A stretch of DNA of 64,000 nucleotides from Mastigias papua. Lineage: Eukaryota; Cnidaria; Scyphozoa; Rhizostomeae; Mastigiidae. Position 1 is the stretch's first letter. Each line of letters starts with the position of its first letter. Below are positions 1 to 39,300 of the stretch, in pieces. Under the pieces are notes generated by a model, which was not told where the DNA came from, did no database searches, and worked only from the letters and a program-made list of their open reading frames with translations. Made by a program: the position numbers and the translations under genes. The stretch spans positions 9,396,229 through 9,460,228 of the forward strand of contig OZ025282.1 of the NCBI GenBank assembly GCA_964019165.1. The letters run 5' to 3'.

Positions 1-5
1 GACAG

Positions 6-970
6 TAGAAGAACTGAATTCAAGTATCTCCATGGATGTTATCTTGCTGAGGAGTCATCCTGTGTAAACTGTCCAAATATGGGAGCACAAAGTACTGCTT
101 TGCAGAGTGAAATTGAAATACTTAGAGCAGAACATTTTAAGCCAAGTTGATAAAGTATCACATACACTTTTAAAAGAAAAATCTGCAAGAAAGCCATTTT
201 AATAGGTGCATAGAAAACCTGATGCTAAAATGCAATTTTACACTGGCTTGCAGGCTGTGACTATATTTAACTTAATATTTAATATATATAGCCTAGCCTG
301 CCAACAGTAATGTATTGGAGAGGAAAACAAACTCAGTCACCATCAAAAAGTAAGTTCTCTAGGAGACAACATAGAGTGACCCATAGAGATCAGTTTCTAA
401 TGGTTCTTATGTGGATTAGACTTGGCATTTTCAATGAGGATTTAGCAGATAGATTTTGTTTTTCCTCTTGTGTATGCTCAAAGACATTTACCACATGGAT
501 CAAAATGTTGGCAAGCTTAAATGGGAATGCTCAAATTTCATTCAATCAATTCAATCAAATTTGCCTTCTGCGCCCAAAAAGTTTAGCCCAAAAACAACAT
601 GCATAATAGACTGCATTGAGATTTTGTATTGAAAGATAAAGGTTTTTGCATGTTAAAGAATGAACTTGGTCTGATTATAAGAATCACAACACAGGTAGAT
701 TTCTGATTGTAATGTCCCCAAATGGCTACATCATAGTCTTATTTTGATTTTATAATTATTGCTCTATGAATATGTCAAATGATGGCAGCAGAATGTGAAA
801 AGACAAAAGGTGTTGCTAATTTCAGAATTCATGTTGAACTTGCCATTAATAGAATAAAAGAATTCAAGATAGTTAAAAATGCACTGCCAATAAATGCATT
901 ACCATTAGTAGAAGGCATTATGAAGCTGTGTAGCAATATGCAATATTCAAGTACCATTAATTAAAAGTTG
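6..970 (+). pseudogene. Degraded DDE-superfamily (Tnp4-type) transposase
   Basis: Three separated open pieces on the plus strand resemble one transposase of the DDE_Tnp_4 type often found with THAP domains in invertebrate genomes. Bases 6-147 encode a Cys-containing, coiled-coil-like stretch (CVNCPNMG, then LQSEIEILRAEH). Bases 310-606 encode RDQFLMVLMWIRLGI and FTTWIKMLA, which fit the conserved region before the catalytic core. Bases 779-964 encode ECEKTKGVANFRIHVE and AINRIKEF, the usual C-terminal RIHVERAI-like motif. Stops and frame changes separate the pieces and the middle of the catalytic core is missing, so it is inactive. It lies in the last visible intron of GBA2, in the opposite orientation. 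The family call comes from motif recall; the exact superfamily is uncertain. Confidence 0.6.
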
Positions 971-1089
971 AGAAAGAACTAACTAAAAGAAGTTATACTA
1001 TTCACAAATTAGATGTTAAGTGCAAAAGATGAAACAGGCTTTATACTTATTCAAGCTCAGGAAGCCAAGTGATAAGAATAGTTTAACAT

Positions 1090-1185
1090 ATTATGGAATA
1101 GTATATGATAGTGAAGTATAGTATAATATAGCATAGTACAGTATAATATTGCATAGTGTAGTATAGCATAGTATAGTATGCTTTA
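1090..1185. repeat. Degenerate ATAGT-type short tandem repeat
   Basis: A run of imperfect 5-10 bp units such as agtat, agcat and agtac (gtatagcatagtatagta) covers about 95 bp. It has no coding potential of interest and lies in a GBA2 intron. Confidence 0.6.
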
Positions 1186-1399
1186 GAAATGTTATATGAT
1201 TAAAATGGTTATATACATTTACATACACTTCTTTGCTGAGTGTCTGATTTCCAAATTTATGAAAATACTGAAGGAACATAATGGACTAATGTACAATTCT
1301 TCTGAATTCCTTTCCAACTATAGCTAGTGCTCTCTATCAAATTCCAACTTGTCACGAAAATAGCTATGGTCATTACTGGCAAGTTCATTAGGATGAAAA

Positions 1400-1647
1400 C
1401 TAGGACTTAAACCTGCCCATGTACAGTGTAACTGGCCAGTATCTAACCCAACCCTGATCCAATTTGCACGGGTCTGGAATCATATGGCTGCCATCCACAT
1501 ACAGTTTTTTCACAATGTCTAGCAATATCTGCTTGGACTTCCTCAGCTGTTGTATTCTTCCTTCTTTCCACTAATTTTCAATCCCTGAAGATGTAAGAAG
1601 TCCTTCAATTCATCAACTTTCTTTGTAGATATCGTTGCCAAATCCAT
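1400..1647 (-). pseudogene. SAP-domain / YqaJ-type protein N-terminal fragment, frameshifted
   Basis: On the minus strand an ATG at 1647 opens a SAP-like helix-extended loop-helix motif (VDELKDFLHLQG then LKISGKKEE), followed by a stop. One frame over, the sequence continues as MIPDPCKLDQGW and RYWPVTLYMGRF. This matches the usual order in invertebrate SAP-plus-YqaJ/SWIM-type repeat-encoded proteins: SAP, then an IPDP.NL..GW segment. The frame break and loss of everything downstream mark it as a relic. The family identification is from memory of motif order, so it is moderate at best. Confidence 0.45.
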
Positions 1648-3066
1648 GTTGCTCGATTAGGCCTATTATATTACCCAACGCAGCTTATCTATTTCTGTGA
1701 GCTGTGAGCCTAAATTACTCGTAAAAGTTTTGAGAAAACACTCTTCCCAAGGCAGCCAGATCATATTAGCAAATAATAGCAGATAACAAATGAAAAGGAC
1801 GAGAGACACGCGAAATATCCTACGATAGTCACAATCAACAAGCCATATTCATAGGTATTTGTCTACAAGAAAAAATTTCTTTCACCCCAAATCTCGGCCC
1901 AGGCCTCTAGTGCGCGGTCCGTGAAAGTGGTGTATTCATTTATGGGCATGAGCATTTACGTCAGAGCCAACAGCTAAACATTGCACGATATATCAACCGA
2001 ATGCCTACGCCCATTTTAATGCATTATAGCGGGCTTCATGTGGCAGTCTGCCCCTTGCTTATATTCAGCTTTGATAAAATTGGCAATTAGATGATTTAAA
2101 GAGGAACCGTGATATTGGGAATTAGACAAGAGAGAGAAAAGATGGCGATGAAAGATGTTATGAGGAAAGATGGTATGGGAACAATAGGCAAAAAACGTCC
2201 ATATGACGGAAGTGGAAGGAAATATGTTCAATAGAGCAGCTAAAAGCCAACATGATAGGTATAGTCTAACTGAAATTAGTTCCTTCAAATGAACAGAGGA
2301 ATGAAATTATTCTATTAAATCATTAGAGGGAAGTTTGGACATAGATCAATTACACTAAGCACTTCTTGAACAGCAGTAAGATATCATTTTATACACTGGA
2401 TGTTAATGAATAGACTTAAAATGAAAAAGGGTATCTTATAGTGAATTTGAAAAATTAGAACAAATTCATATTTATAGCCCTTATCTAATAAGTACTGTAC
2501 ATCTTGAAAAGCAGTTTAACATTTTGCTGTAATGAATTCCAGTTCTTTAAAAACAGTAATTTTGACGTAATCTAAAGCAAGCTTTAGCAAAATTACAGTA
2601 GAATTTTTTCTGTGTTGTAACGAAAATTCATTTAACAATACCAAAATGATATACACACTCTTTTATAAGAATACCTAGCTTTTCACTGAGTTTAAATATT
2701 CTTAAAGTCTTTTTATTCTGAGCCTAAGAATATTTGCAAAATATTCTTACATTTTAGCGATTTTGAGTACTAATTCTCGCATAGACTATATTCGTGAATA
2801 AAAACTGTGTAACTGACACTCTGTGAAGAGTAACTGGTTCGCATCATATCAATTTGTTGTTTTTCTTTCTACAAAACAGCTCAGATCAGCAACAAATCTA
2901 AATCTTGCTGAGACTTGAGCCTTGCATTTTTCTTAAATTATTCTTAAATTTCAGAACATTTGAGTTTTGATATATAGGACTATTTTCTTACAAACAAGCC
3001 TGCATGTGCGACATGAAAAATAACTAAATCAACAAATAAATATAACATAACATTTAAGTTCAATAC
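1648..3066. other. GBA2 intron, no gene seen
   Basis: This intronic DNA lies downstream of the last visible GBA2 exon. At 2640-2990 an AT-rich stretch contains phrases such as gagcctaagaatat and ttctcgcatagactatattc. Similar phrases recur around 22380-22500 and 32590-32830, which suggests a dispersed non-coding repeat. I searched the minus strand for the missing GBA2 C-terminal exon (the RSLAYMRPL region) and did not see it here. Confidence 0.4.
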
Positions 3067-29406
<26,340 letters not shown>

Positions 29407-32400
29407 TATCGTAAAAGGGCATAAGGATGGAACAACGCCATTTCATCTGATGAAACGAGCTGGTTTTCCACATATAAATCAAATGCTCCTAAATAATTTA
29501 TATGTACTTGTCTCAATCCCGCCAAAATCAAGACTACTACCGAGGCCAGCCGGAAATGTAGAAACCTGTGATAACAAAAGATATTCTAGGTTAACAATAA
29601 TGAAGACAATACACTATTTAGCATGTGGACAATACATTTATGCACCTGCCATCTACTCCTTCACAGCTACTGCCTTCTCCTTCACAAATTCACTGTCAAA
29701 CGTACCGTCGAAAGTGCATTTAGTGAGGTTTTGAATGCACGCCATAAAATACATAATATAAACAATACAGTATAAAATTGGTTGAATGTCCCAATGCATT
29801 GCTATAGCACACATAAGCGCAAAAAGCTATTGGGAAAATGGGGTTTTCACAGACGAATTCAATTGATTGGAACAGATGATAATGAAGAACAAGAAGAGCA
29901 AGAAAACAATTTTACTTACTGAGTGCCAGTATTGTGTTACCACTTTCCAAAGTCAATCACCTGTTGAATTTTACATTGACCAAGGCCACATCAACTTCAA
30001 ATAATTCTGTAGAACCCCTGCCTTGATATTATATTTCAACTCAACTCTTATCAAGGGTTTGTACATGAGACTAAGTAAACGAAGCAAAGTGTACTAAAAA
30101 GCAGTAAACCCCAGGCTGATTGGGCTGCAGGATCAAGAACAGTGCATTTGAGTGCACGGAGCTACAGCACATGCTCCAATCATTTAACTATTCTAAACTC
30201 ATAACTAGATGAAAGGACTTTCATAATGCAACAACATACATAATATCGCACAAAAACAGGATTCCATAGAATGCTGAAAAGGTAGCATACTGTGAACAAT
30301 CAAACAAATCATTTCAACCACAAGCCTGTGAACCACAAAAAGGTGTGGTCATGGAGCTCCATCCAAGGATAAAAACTAATACCTATCTTAATAATCATAT
30401 TGGCCAAGCCAAAATTTGATGTGATCAGATGTCGAGAACCATGATGAAATATTGATATGTAAGACAGAGCAGTCAGGTTGTATCTGAGAAACAGGGTTGT
30501 ACCACAAGAGTCAAGACTGGGATCATTTCCCTTCTTAGTGAACGTCATCGATATTCCAAATGACATTCGCCCAAGTAATGTTTGTGTAGGTGATACAGTA
30601 ATAACTGACATCACCACTATTGACCTCAAGGCACTGAAAGTTTGACTGTCGAGCAACAAGTTAAACTTAAGCATAGGAGAATTTGAAGCATGCTCACTTG
30701 CTTGCCCGTTTAGTCGTTATTGAATAGCCCTACTCTATTGTTGTTTATTAACCTTAGCGGTGTCGCTGCGCTGCCATAGAGGTTGCTAAATTCGCTTTCG
30801 GGATGTTGTTTTCACTGTAGCAGCACATAAATTAAAGCAAGTACGCATTTTGAACAAAACGCCAGGATGCATAAAAGTGAAAAGCGCTGTAAACAGTCGA
30901 AACTACGTTCTATTGCCATTTTACTGTTTCAATTAATATTCTGAGCAATCTGTTTTTCTCAGCACCCAGTTATATCCGGAATAACTGTAATATTTGATTG
31001 GGAATAACTGCACTTCAAAGTATTCAGTAAGTGTATGAAGCTTAGTCTAAAGGTCTCTTACTCTGGTGCTCTGTTGTAGTTTATATTGAGGAGTAGAAAC
31101 AGCAAAAATCTATAAGAGCTATATTGACAATAGACACTAGACATTTCATGCCGAAACAAAACGGAACAATACAAAGCATACAATACAACGTTAACAAAAC
31201 AGTGACTATTCCATGTAATACAAGTGCACTCAGCATGCGATCACTGCCTTCTTGTACATAGTACAGTGGACACCCCCGTCAAGATGGACATTTACTGGGA
31301 GTCCCTGCCAAAGCAATTAGGAAATGCACTTGTATTACAAGAAATGTTTGTTTGTTTGTTTTCTTTACGACGGACACCGAAAAAGACGGACAGCGGGCAC
31401 TGTTTCTTTGTCCCAAACGCACAGAACACTTCAAAGAAACGGACATCTGTAAAATTAATTTTTGTGTGAAAACAACGATATGAAGATAAATTTAACACAC
31501 AGGATTACAAAACATGCAAATTGAATGTCATGTCTTATACCGGTAGCACTTTTCGTTTTCAAGACTTTCAGTCTCGGTTGATGGTGACCAATTTTGACAC
31601 AATCAAATGCAACTGGTGAGTTCGCGTATTTATTCGGGCACTTATGAGTCTCATCGAAAGTGCAAAGACATTTGTGTCGACAGTGACAGCAAAGACGATG
31701 ATGCAGAAAAAGAATAAGAGACAATCAAGTTCATAACGATTCGTGTTTCTATTCAAATGGAGACCTAACTCAAGACCTAGTAGTACAAGTTTCATAACTT
31801 TGGTCACATTTTCGCAAACGCATTTGCATAGATACTCTGTTTGTTGAGTCATATCATATTTATTGAAGTGGCTTTTTGTATTTGAGATTCTCTGCACTTA
31901 AAAACGGGACTTTTCTATAAAGCGGACACCTCGTTAACGCGGGCACTTCTTCAAAGTTCCGAGGGTGTCGGCTTTAGAGAGACTTGACTGTAGCAAATAC
32001 TAGAGATATTACTTATATTCTAGCATCATCCTATATTAAAGGTATGCAAGGCTGGTATTTTATACTTAAGCCATACATAGTAATTCTAATAACCCAAATA
32101 GTATAGCGGGTAATAAACACAGACACATAACGAAAGCTCTATTCTTGCAAGACAACAAATCCCAAGTGATTATGAAATAAAACCAATATGGTGCATACCT
32201 TCTCGGAAACTGTAGTTAATCACTCTGATAGTTAATCATAAAATCTAGGGAATGCAAAGCCTGCGCTCTGGTCGTTGGTCAATCATGAATTAAGACTATA
32301 GAAGTTTACAAAGTCAAGCTCTAAGCATTAACGGGACAAATTTCTTGAATAGCGAAAATGAGGCATGGAAATGATGAAAAGAAAACTGAGACATTTTCTT

Positions 32401-32901
32401 TGCAACTTACATTAGAGATTGAAAGGTGTCTATTAGCATGATAAGGAAGACGCTACATCACCAGACCTTTTCAGTGTCCCTCTAATAGAGCCTCTAGCAG
32501 CACACATTATGATTGCCAATCAAATACATGTTTTTTTCTTATAAGGAACAAACTTTCTCCCTTCAGCAGGGGTGTTTCCTAATGTTTAGTCAAATCTAGA
32601 CTTAAATGTTCCTTAAGAGTTCTTAAAATTCTTAAAATCTCCTATAGCACCAAGGCAACAGTGAGACCAGAAATTAGAACTTCTATTAAAAAATATCTGT
32701 GGGGCGGACGTTATTTGTATTTTCTTTCCAGTGGAATAGCAAATTATCTAGCAACAAAATAGTTTTCAAGTTTACTTTTGAAACTCATACTGCTTGTGTT
32801 TCTTAATTGTTCCTGCCTGATTTGAGCCTTATGTTTCCGTAATTAACCCTACTACCAGGGAAAACTCTGCTACCACTTTGAATGTAGTTCTCCGTAAGGA
32901 G
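29407..32901. other. Intergenic region between GBA2 start and RNF180 end
   Basis: It should hold the GBA2 promoter and the RNF180 3' region. A MITE candidate lies at 31264-31990. A 121-codon minus-strand frame at 30309-30674 has no recognisable domain. I could not identify core promoter elements with confidence. Confidence 0.5.
31264..31990. mobile_element. Pogo/Tc1-like MITE candidate with TA duplication
   Basis: The left end reads TA then cagtggacacccccgtcaag. The right end, reversed, reads TA then cagtcaagtctctctaaagc followed by cgacaccctcgg. Both ends start CAGT beside TA and share subterminal ggacacc/cgggcac motifs (also at 31371-31400 and 31922-31946). No transposase frame remains. 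The terminal repeats are imperfect, so the call is tentative. Confidence 0.45.
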
Positions 32902-33352
32902 TCACTCTAAGATAGTACCAAGAGCTAACTTTATTACTGCGACATAAGACAGCACAAGTAACAATGCAATCTTAACGAAGTCAAATGCAAACAGCACTAA
33001 ACAGAGGAGAAATAGCGATGCAAACATACAACCCACCACGACGAGAAAAAAAAGAGCTACAGATCTTTGCAAATTGGCTCGCACGATAGGGTTCCCGCGA
33101 TTGTTAACGAGCAAGCTATTGATCAGCAAAGAGATTGCAAGTGCAATGACTGTTACGTGATGAATTAGTCGAAAGTGATTTCCTTGATTCTGATCTGCTG
33201 AGGGCGAGTCAAACATCGTGGAGTTCGGAGTTGGTAAGGCAGATCTTCTATGGCGATTTCTTTTTGTTTCTTTAGTCCTCTGTCTACGATGGAAAGAAAC
33301 CAAGTTATAACCAGCAGCACAATATGTACCAATAAATGATTCATGCTGGCAC
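32902..33352 (-). CDS. RNF180: RNF180-like terminal exon with membrane segments
   Basis: The open frame ends with a stop at 32902-32904. It encodes a basic stretch (HRRQRTKETKRNRHRRS) followed by hydrophobic segments around HVTVIALAISLLINSLLV and ALFFLVVVGCMFASLFLLCL plus a further VLSYVAVIKLAL. The C-terminal transmembrane anchor is a feature of RNF180. The likely acceptor is cttag before gtgccagc at about 33352; a second (cgtag) at about 33281 is possible. Assignment to this gene rests on strand, order and topology, not on sequence identity. Confidence 0.5.
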
Positions 33353-36300
33353 CTAAGAAATTGCTTTGAAGACAACAAGAAAGAAAGAGTGTCCCTACAA
33401 AGCGTTTTAGGCTAAGCGTCTTTAAAGCATAAAATGTACGCTTAATGATTGAGATGAACCTACAATGTTGCCAATAAATTAGAAATAGAAGAGTCTGAGC
33501 GCAATATCCTCTTCACATCAGGATTTTTCCAGCTATTCAACACATTAAGAGCAACCCCCCCTATGCTTAAATTATGATTCGCATAACGAACACACATCTG
33601 GGTGCATTTGGTATGCTCATTTCAATTTTTATGGCAAACTTTTCCGGTCTAAGGAGTGTAAGCCGAAAAATCTCTCAGGAAACTTTTCACCATGGTCCAA
33701 AGGTCAGAACGGAGGCTACAAGAAAATCGTTTCGCTTTCAAGGTCCTTCATGCTACAACGAAATTCCAATTGATATTCGAAAATCAACGTCGATAGTTCA
33801 GTTCAGTTCAAACATCGCCTGAAAGAACATTTCTTGAACAACTAGTTCATTACATAGGCCATCATAAACGTTTTAACTACTTTTCTTTACATTTTAAGGC
33901 AAGATTAGCAATTACTTTTAAAGTCAATAATTTATATTCTTTTTAAAACAGGACCCTTATTGATAACAGTGCCTTTTGGAACTGAAAAGGTTTTTAACCT
34001 GTATAAATATTTATATTATTATTACTACTATTATCATGCTTGCATTTCTCAAAGAAGTTGTTTCTGTACCGCCATGAAACTGTTCACATAACAAATCATC
34101 TGCAAGCAATAAGATTGATTTAAGTTGAGACAACTATCTGAGTATGAGACCACCAGGCTATATTCTCTTAGTTGACTTTACCGTTATTCCTTTGCATAGG
34201 GTCTGCTTACTCTAATATATGGACTCTATTGGCATAATTGTTTTTACAAATGCCTATTCTCATCTACATAACAATTTCGAAATCGGAGGAATATGAAATT
34301 AATACATCTTTATCATGTTCATAGTATTCTCGCAAACGATGGACCTAGATTTCTCTCTTGTTGCCAAAGACACAACCACTACATCCACTTCTAGCGGACT
34401 ATAATTCTAAATGACCCATTCTTGTTTCAAGATTTTGAATCAACTTCAGATACCATCGAAAAGCGCCTTCTCAGCACTGTTTATTTAGGTCTAACAAGTG
34501 CAGGTCCAATCTACAGTTTGCAAATGGGAGAATAATCTTCCTTTAATATTCAACGTTGCTTATACCTGAGCCTTATATCTTTTCTACTGCAAATCACGCT
34601 AAGCTTATACAGATGTTCCTAGGGCTGTTCCTTAACACTTTCTTTGGAATTGCAATTTGGCAACATAATATGCGTAGCTCGCACGATTGAAGAGTAAACT
34701 GCTTGACTTATGAAGCATTATGTGTTCATTTTGTTGGAAAATTGTGTGACTTTATGAATATAACAAATTCAAGAGTTTTCTGTCTCTTCGCAGCAACGAA
34801 GTCCTCCTCTTATGTTCCCAGAGTACCAAACATTAAAAGAAGTGAAATATTCTGGTAATTTTGCCAACATAACTTTTGTCTGGAGGTGTGACAATCCCAC
34901 ACCCCACCGTAGGAATAGGACTGGATATACTCAAAAATATGATCATTGCCTACAATACACTAATATGCATGATCTAATATGATATTGCAACTCAAAAGGA
35001 TTAAAACAACCATACCTATAATTAACAGGAAACGAGACTTGTATTTCAGTTGCCAGATCTGAGATATAAGAGCACATGCATCATGGATCATGATAAAATA
35101 ATGAAGGGCAGAATACTTTTCCAAAAGTAATATATCACTGTAGAGGTTTAACAGAATGACGTGGGGCCCTCAGGAATTTTTTGTTTGGGGGCCTTTTCAA
35201 GCTTACAACGCTGTCTCAAATCTAGACAAAATGAATACGGACTTCTATCAAAACGAGAAAGAAGAACCAATAAGTGACGGCCTGTGAACTTGGGGGTATC
35301 GGCTTATTAAGTGCATTTGCATATCAATAAATGCAACAGACCTGTCCCTTCAAAACTTCTGAGGGGCCCTTTTGGGCCTCAAATGCTTGGGGTCCCTAGG
35401 ATTTCCCCTAACCCCAACCTATGTTGGTTGCACCACTGTATCACTGTCTAGCATATACTAACGACCAGATACATGCTACTTGTGAAGTGATCTTCATGTG
35501 CTCATATAGAAAGAAAAGAAATAATTATTTTATACCATTTTCAAAATCACTACAATCTAAAGCAGTGATCCTTAGCTTAGTGGGAGGTATTGAACCCCAC
35601 CAGTTACATATGGAAATTCACTGATTTGTTTGTACTAAAAGTGCACAGATTGACCATAGGAATCAGTTGTAAGTCTAGATCAAGACCAAGTGATCCAAAG
35701 AATGCTCAGTACCACTTCTTGATGCTTTAGAGGGTAGGAGGGACTAATATGAAAACTATCAAGTCACTAAAATCACAGAAGTCACTAATTGGTTCCAACT
35801 GCTAGTATTCAAGTTGAAAGGCTTCTAAGAGGCTGCACTTTACCAAAACCTAGTACACAAACTTTTGCTTAAAAAGAAATACCCTCAAAAACTTCAATTT
35901 TGTTCTGTTTAGTTGAATCAATATGAACAATGAAGAAATTACCATGAAGCAGATGTGCTTGTTCCCTTTTTGCAATAAAGTTTTGGACATCTGGTGTTAG
36001 TTGTAATCTGATATGGTAATCAGTCAGCTCTAAGACACTTTTTAGAACCTATTATCATTCAAGTTGGGTACAAGAAATGAGGAAATTTAGCATGGGCAAA
36101 AACCCCTATACAAAAGGAAAGTGGTGAACTAACATCATGCACAATCTTCTATTTTACTACACTGTTCACCTGCAATATTGATAGTAGTTTTGTCAACATT
36201 TCTTCTGATCTACCCCCAAAATTGAGGTAGACATGACATAACAAACAAGTAACATGGAAATACCTTCTTCAGCCTCAACATCTCTTATTGGTTCACGACA

Positions 36301-39300
36301 TAAAGGGCACTTTGGTCTCCCTCTTGATACATGATTCAACTGCCTTATACAAAGTGCACAAAACACATGCTGACAAGGAGTCTTGAGAGGCTCATGCAGA
36401 AGGCTTAAACAGACTGAACACTTGTAACAGTCTGGTATTTCACTATCAGACAATTCCTTGAACAAGAAGAACAATCTATAAGTATGGTTACCACAACAAT
36501 AACTAGCTAATATCATTTCAATGCATGAAAAAGATCTTAGCACAATAGTTGTACCAGGCTAAATACAAAATTAATATATCCAAACTTCAGAAAAAATAGG
36601 TGGGGGAACAGGGGGCTACAGTCCCTTCCCAAGTTGGGCAGAAATCCACCTTGTTCTGACAATGCAGCTAGAAAACACAAAAGCTCCTACCAAAACATAT
36701 CTTTGGCTCAATACACCTAGAGAACAATGGACATAGTCATAGGAACATCCATCCTGACTACTCTTCTTGTTTGATCAGGCAGAAAGATCACAGCCCCCTT
36801 CCTTAGTCCTCCTATGCCTATGCATAGAAACCATAATGTTTTATGTGCAAGAAGAGACAATCTATTACAATAAACCTTGCCTACCAATGAAAACCAGACC
36901 TATCTTCTCACTACTTTAAAAGCTGTCCCTTCATTTAAGGAGTTAATAAAAAAGGCACACACTATAGTAATAAGTCATTAATGAGAGGCACAGAAATTAG
37001 TTTAGCTATCCTGATGATGTAACAGCATATGTAACATTATAAATAGCACAAACAGAGATCCCCCACCATTATCACATCTATTTGTAGGGGAAATTCTATA
37101 TTAAAATAAACATACCTTTTCTTTCTCACAATTTCTGCCAAATTCATGTAACTTCTGCTTTGAAATAGACATTTCAGCACTCATTTGAGAGGCACTTGGA
37201 TTTTTAGTCTCTTTAATTTCTTTCATGTACTTAAAATAATCTGATCCATGCTGCCAACTGCATCTTCCTCTTCTTCTTGGCTTTCTCTTTCTCCTAACAG
37301 TGAATTCTCTGCTCCTAGAATTTTCATCAAAGTTACATCTAGGGTATAGATTTTCAACCTCTCTTCTAATTTCTCTTAGTCCTTCTTGTATATTTCTTAC
37401 TGAAATGTAAGAATCATCTACACTATTGTCAGTACAGGAAGGAACATTTGCTCCACAACAATTGGTTGAAATAGAATAACCTTTGCAGGAATGACAGTGC
37501 TGCATAGGCTTCACTTCCACAGATGAATCTTTACAAACAACAAATCTACTTGCAAGACTGCATTGGTCACAAATTGAAGCTTCCATGGTCTCTAAATTCT
37601 GGCTACCAATAGCAGACAATTTTGGATGTTGAGTTTCATGCAATGTTCTAATACATGTACTTCCAGAATTTCTGAGAGCTTTAATCACAGAGTTCTGCAT
37701 TTCAGTTTCATAAGCAGTATCAACTGCACTGTACTTATTATCAGTCATATCATCCAAGGTATTTCCATTAGTGCACTCTTTCAGTGATGAGTCATTTCCA
37801 GTCTCAATATCTGTATTGCAACTTCCTTCTGTATCCATGGTCTGTCCCTGTGATGATTTCAGGATAAACTTTGATGCAATATCAACTCTGCTTTTAGGGC
37901 ACCAGATTGCTGGAATGACATCCACTAAACATGAACAATGAACCACATGGAGGAAATCAAAACCCCCAACCCTACCATTGCATTTTGGACAGTAAAGCTT
38001 TCCCTCAGTCCATCCAGACTAAAACAAAAAAGTGTTTATAAATATTTTTTGATGCCATTCGTATACAAAATTCAGTGATATAGCTAGATCCTAACTGCTG
38101 GTCCTGCTGAGTTGAGACACACCCCCCAAAATTAGTAGTACCTATAACTGCTGCAGTCAGCATAAAACAAATAAAATTGCTACCAGTGGCACATTTTGCA
38201 AATCTTCAGGGGGCACTGGTGGTAAATGTGCCGAATTTTATAAAACAGATTGCCAATTACCTACATTTTAAGTCCTAGACTAATCTCCTTATATATGATA
38301 AAATGCCAACCAAAATCTACTTCAGGGGGCATTTGCCCCCTGCTCCTCCCTAAAGCTACCACTGACTACTATCATTGACTTAAACTAGTAAATTAATGAT
38401 AATGAAGTGATACTAGGTGTAGTACAGCTTCAATGATAGCATTCAGTAAATATTGAAATAGTTTTCTGGCCTCCCATACTTGGTCATTATAAGGCTCTAT
38501 TTACTCAGAAATAGCTCTTGAAAATGGTCCTTTGACTCTTATGTGTAAATCAAATGTCTTCCACATTTTGTGCTATTCTAAAGTGAGATTAGAATTTACC
38601 AGCTTTTGACAGCCAAGTGGAAATCTGCGCACATTATCATACCCAATTATCATCCAGCTCTAGGAAATATCTGGCCTAAATTTGTAAGCATGACCAATAA
38701 AAGAGATTTACATACTTTTGCTACCATACAGGCAATCATTGCTATAGTAGCAGCTATCTGGAAGACCTTGTCAACAGTTTTCAGCTTCAAGTTTTGATGA
38801 GGCTGTAGAAGAAACTATTGTTCAGGAGGATTTCCAAGGACGTCTCAACTTAAGCATGTCAGAGTGATCTCTGATAAGAAGAACCATACAGAACAGGATG
38901 ATGATGATGATGATACATATGGGGTGCTGATATTCTCAAATAACAGGACCTTAAGTCTGGCTCACACTAGTAATAAGAGTCAGTGAAGTCAGTGACTATC
39001 CTGCTTCTTACATGCTTTATGACAAGTGTGAACATATTTTGTAAGCTGTCCCTGACTTCCTAGTCAAGTAGAAATGAGTTCTATGAAGATTTCATGACCC
39101 TGATGTCCCAGATTCTTACACGAATTATGACAGCTGTGAAAACATGCTTAGACATGACTGGGACATCCCAGTCTCTTATGACAAGTGTGGACACTGCACT
39201 AGGATATAGCTGATGCTTTAGTAGTTACTAAGCCACTTCATATAGCTCTATTGCTGCACTTTTCTGAGCTTTGGTTGATGTGCAACATGTAATTGATCAA

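Noticed and set aside
2016..2288. Possible last GBA2 exon in the left 3 kb
   Set aside because: None of the minus-strand frames there contains the expected RSLAYMRPL..IWA motif; the exon is most likely beyond the left edge.
30309..30674. 121-codon minus-strand frame as an upstream GBA2 exon or separate gene
   Set aside because: No recognisable domain, no match to the GBA2 N-terminus and ordinary composition.
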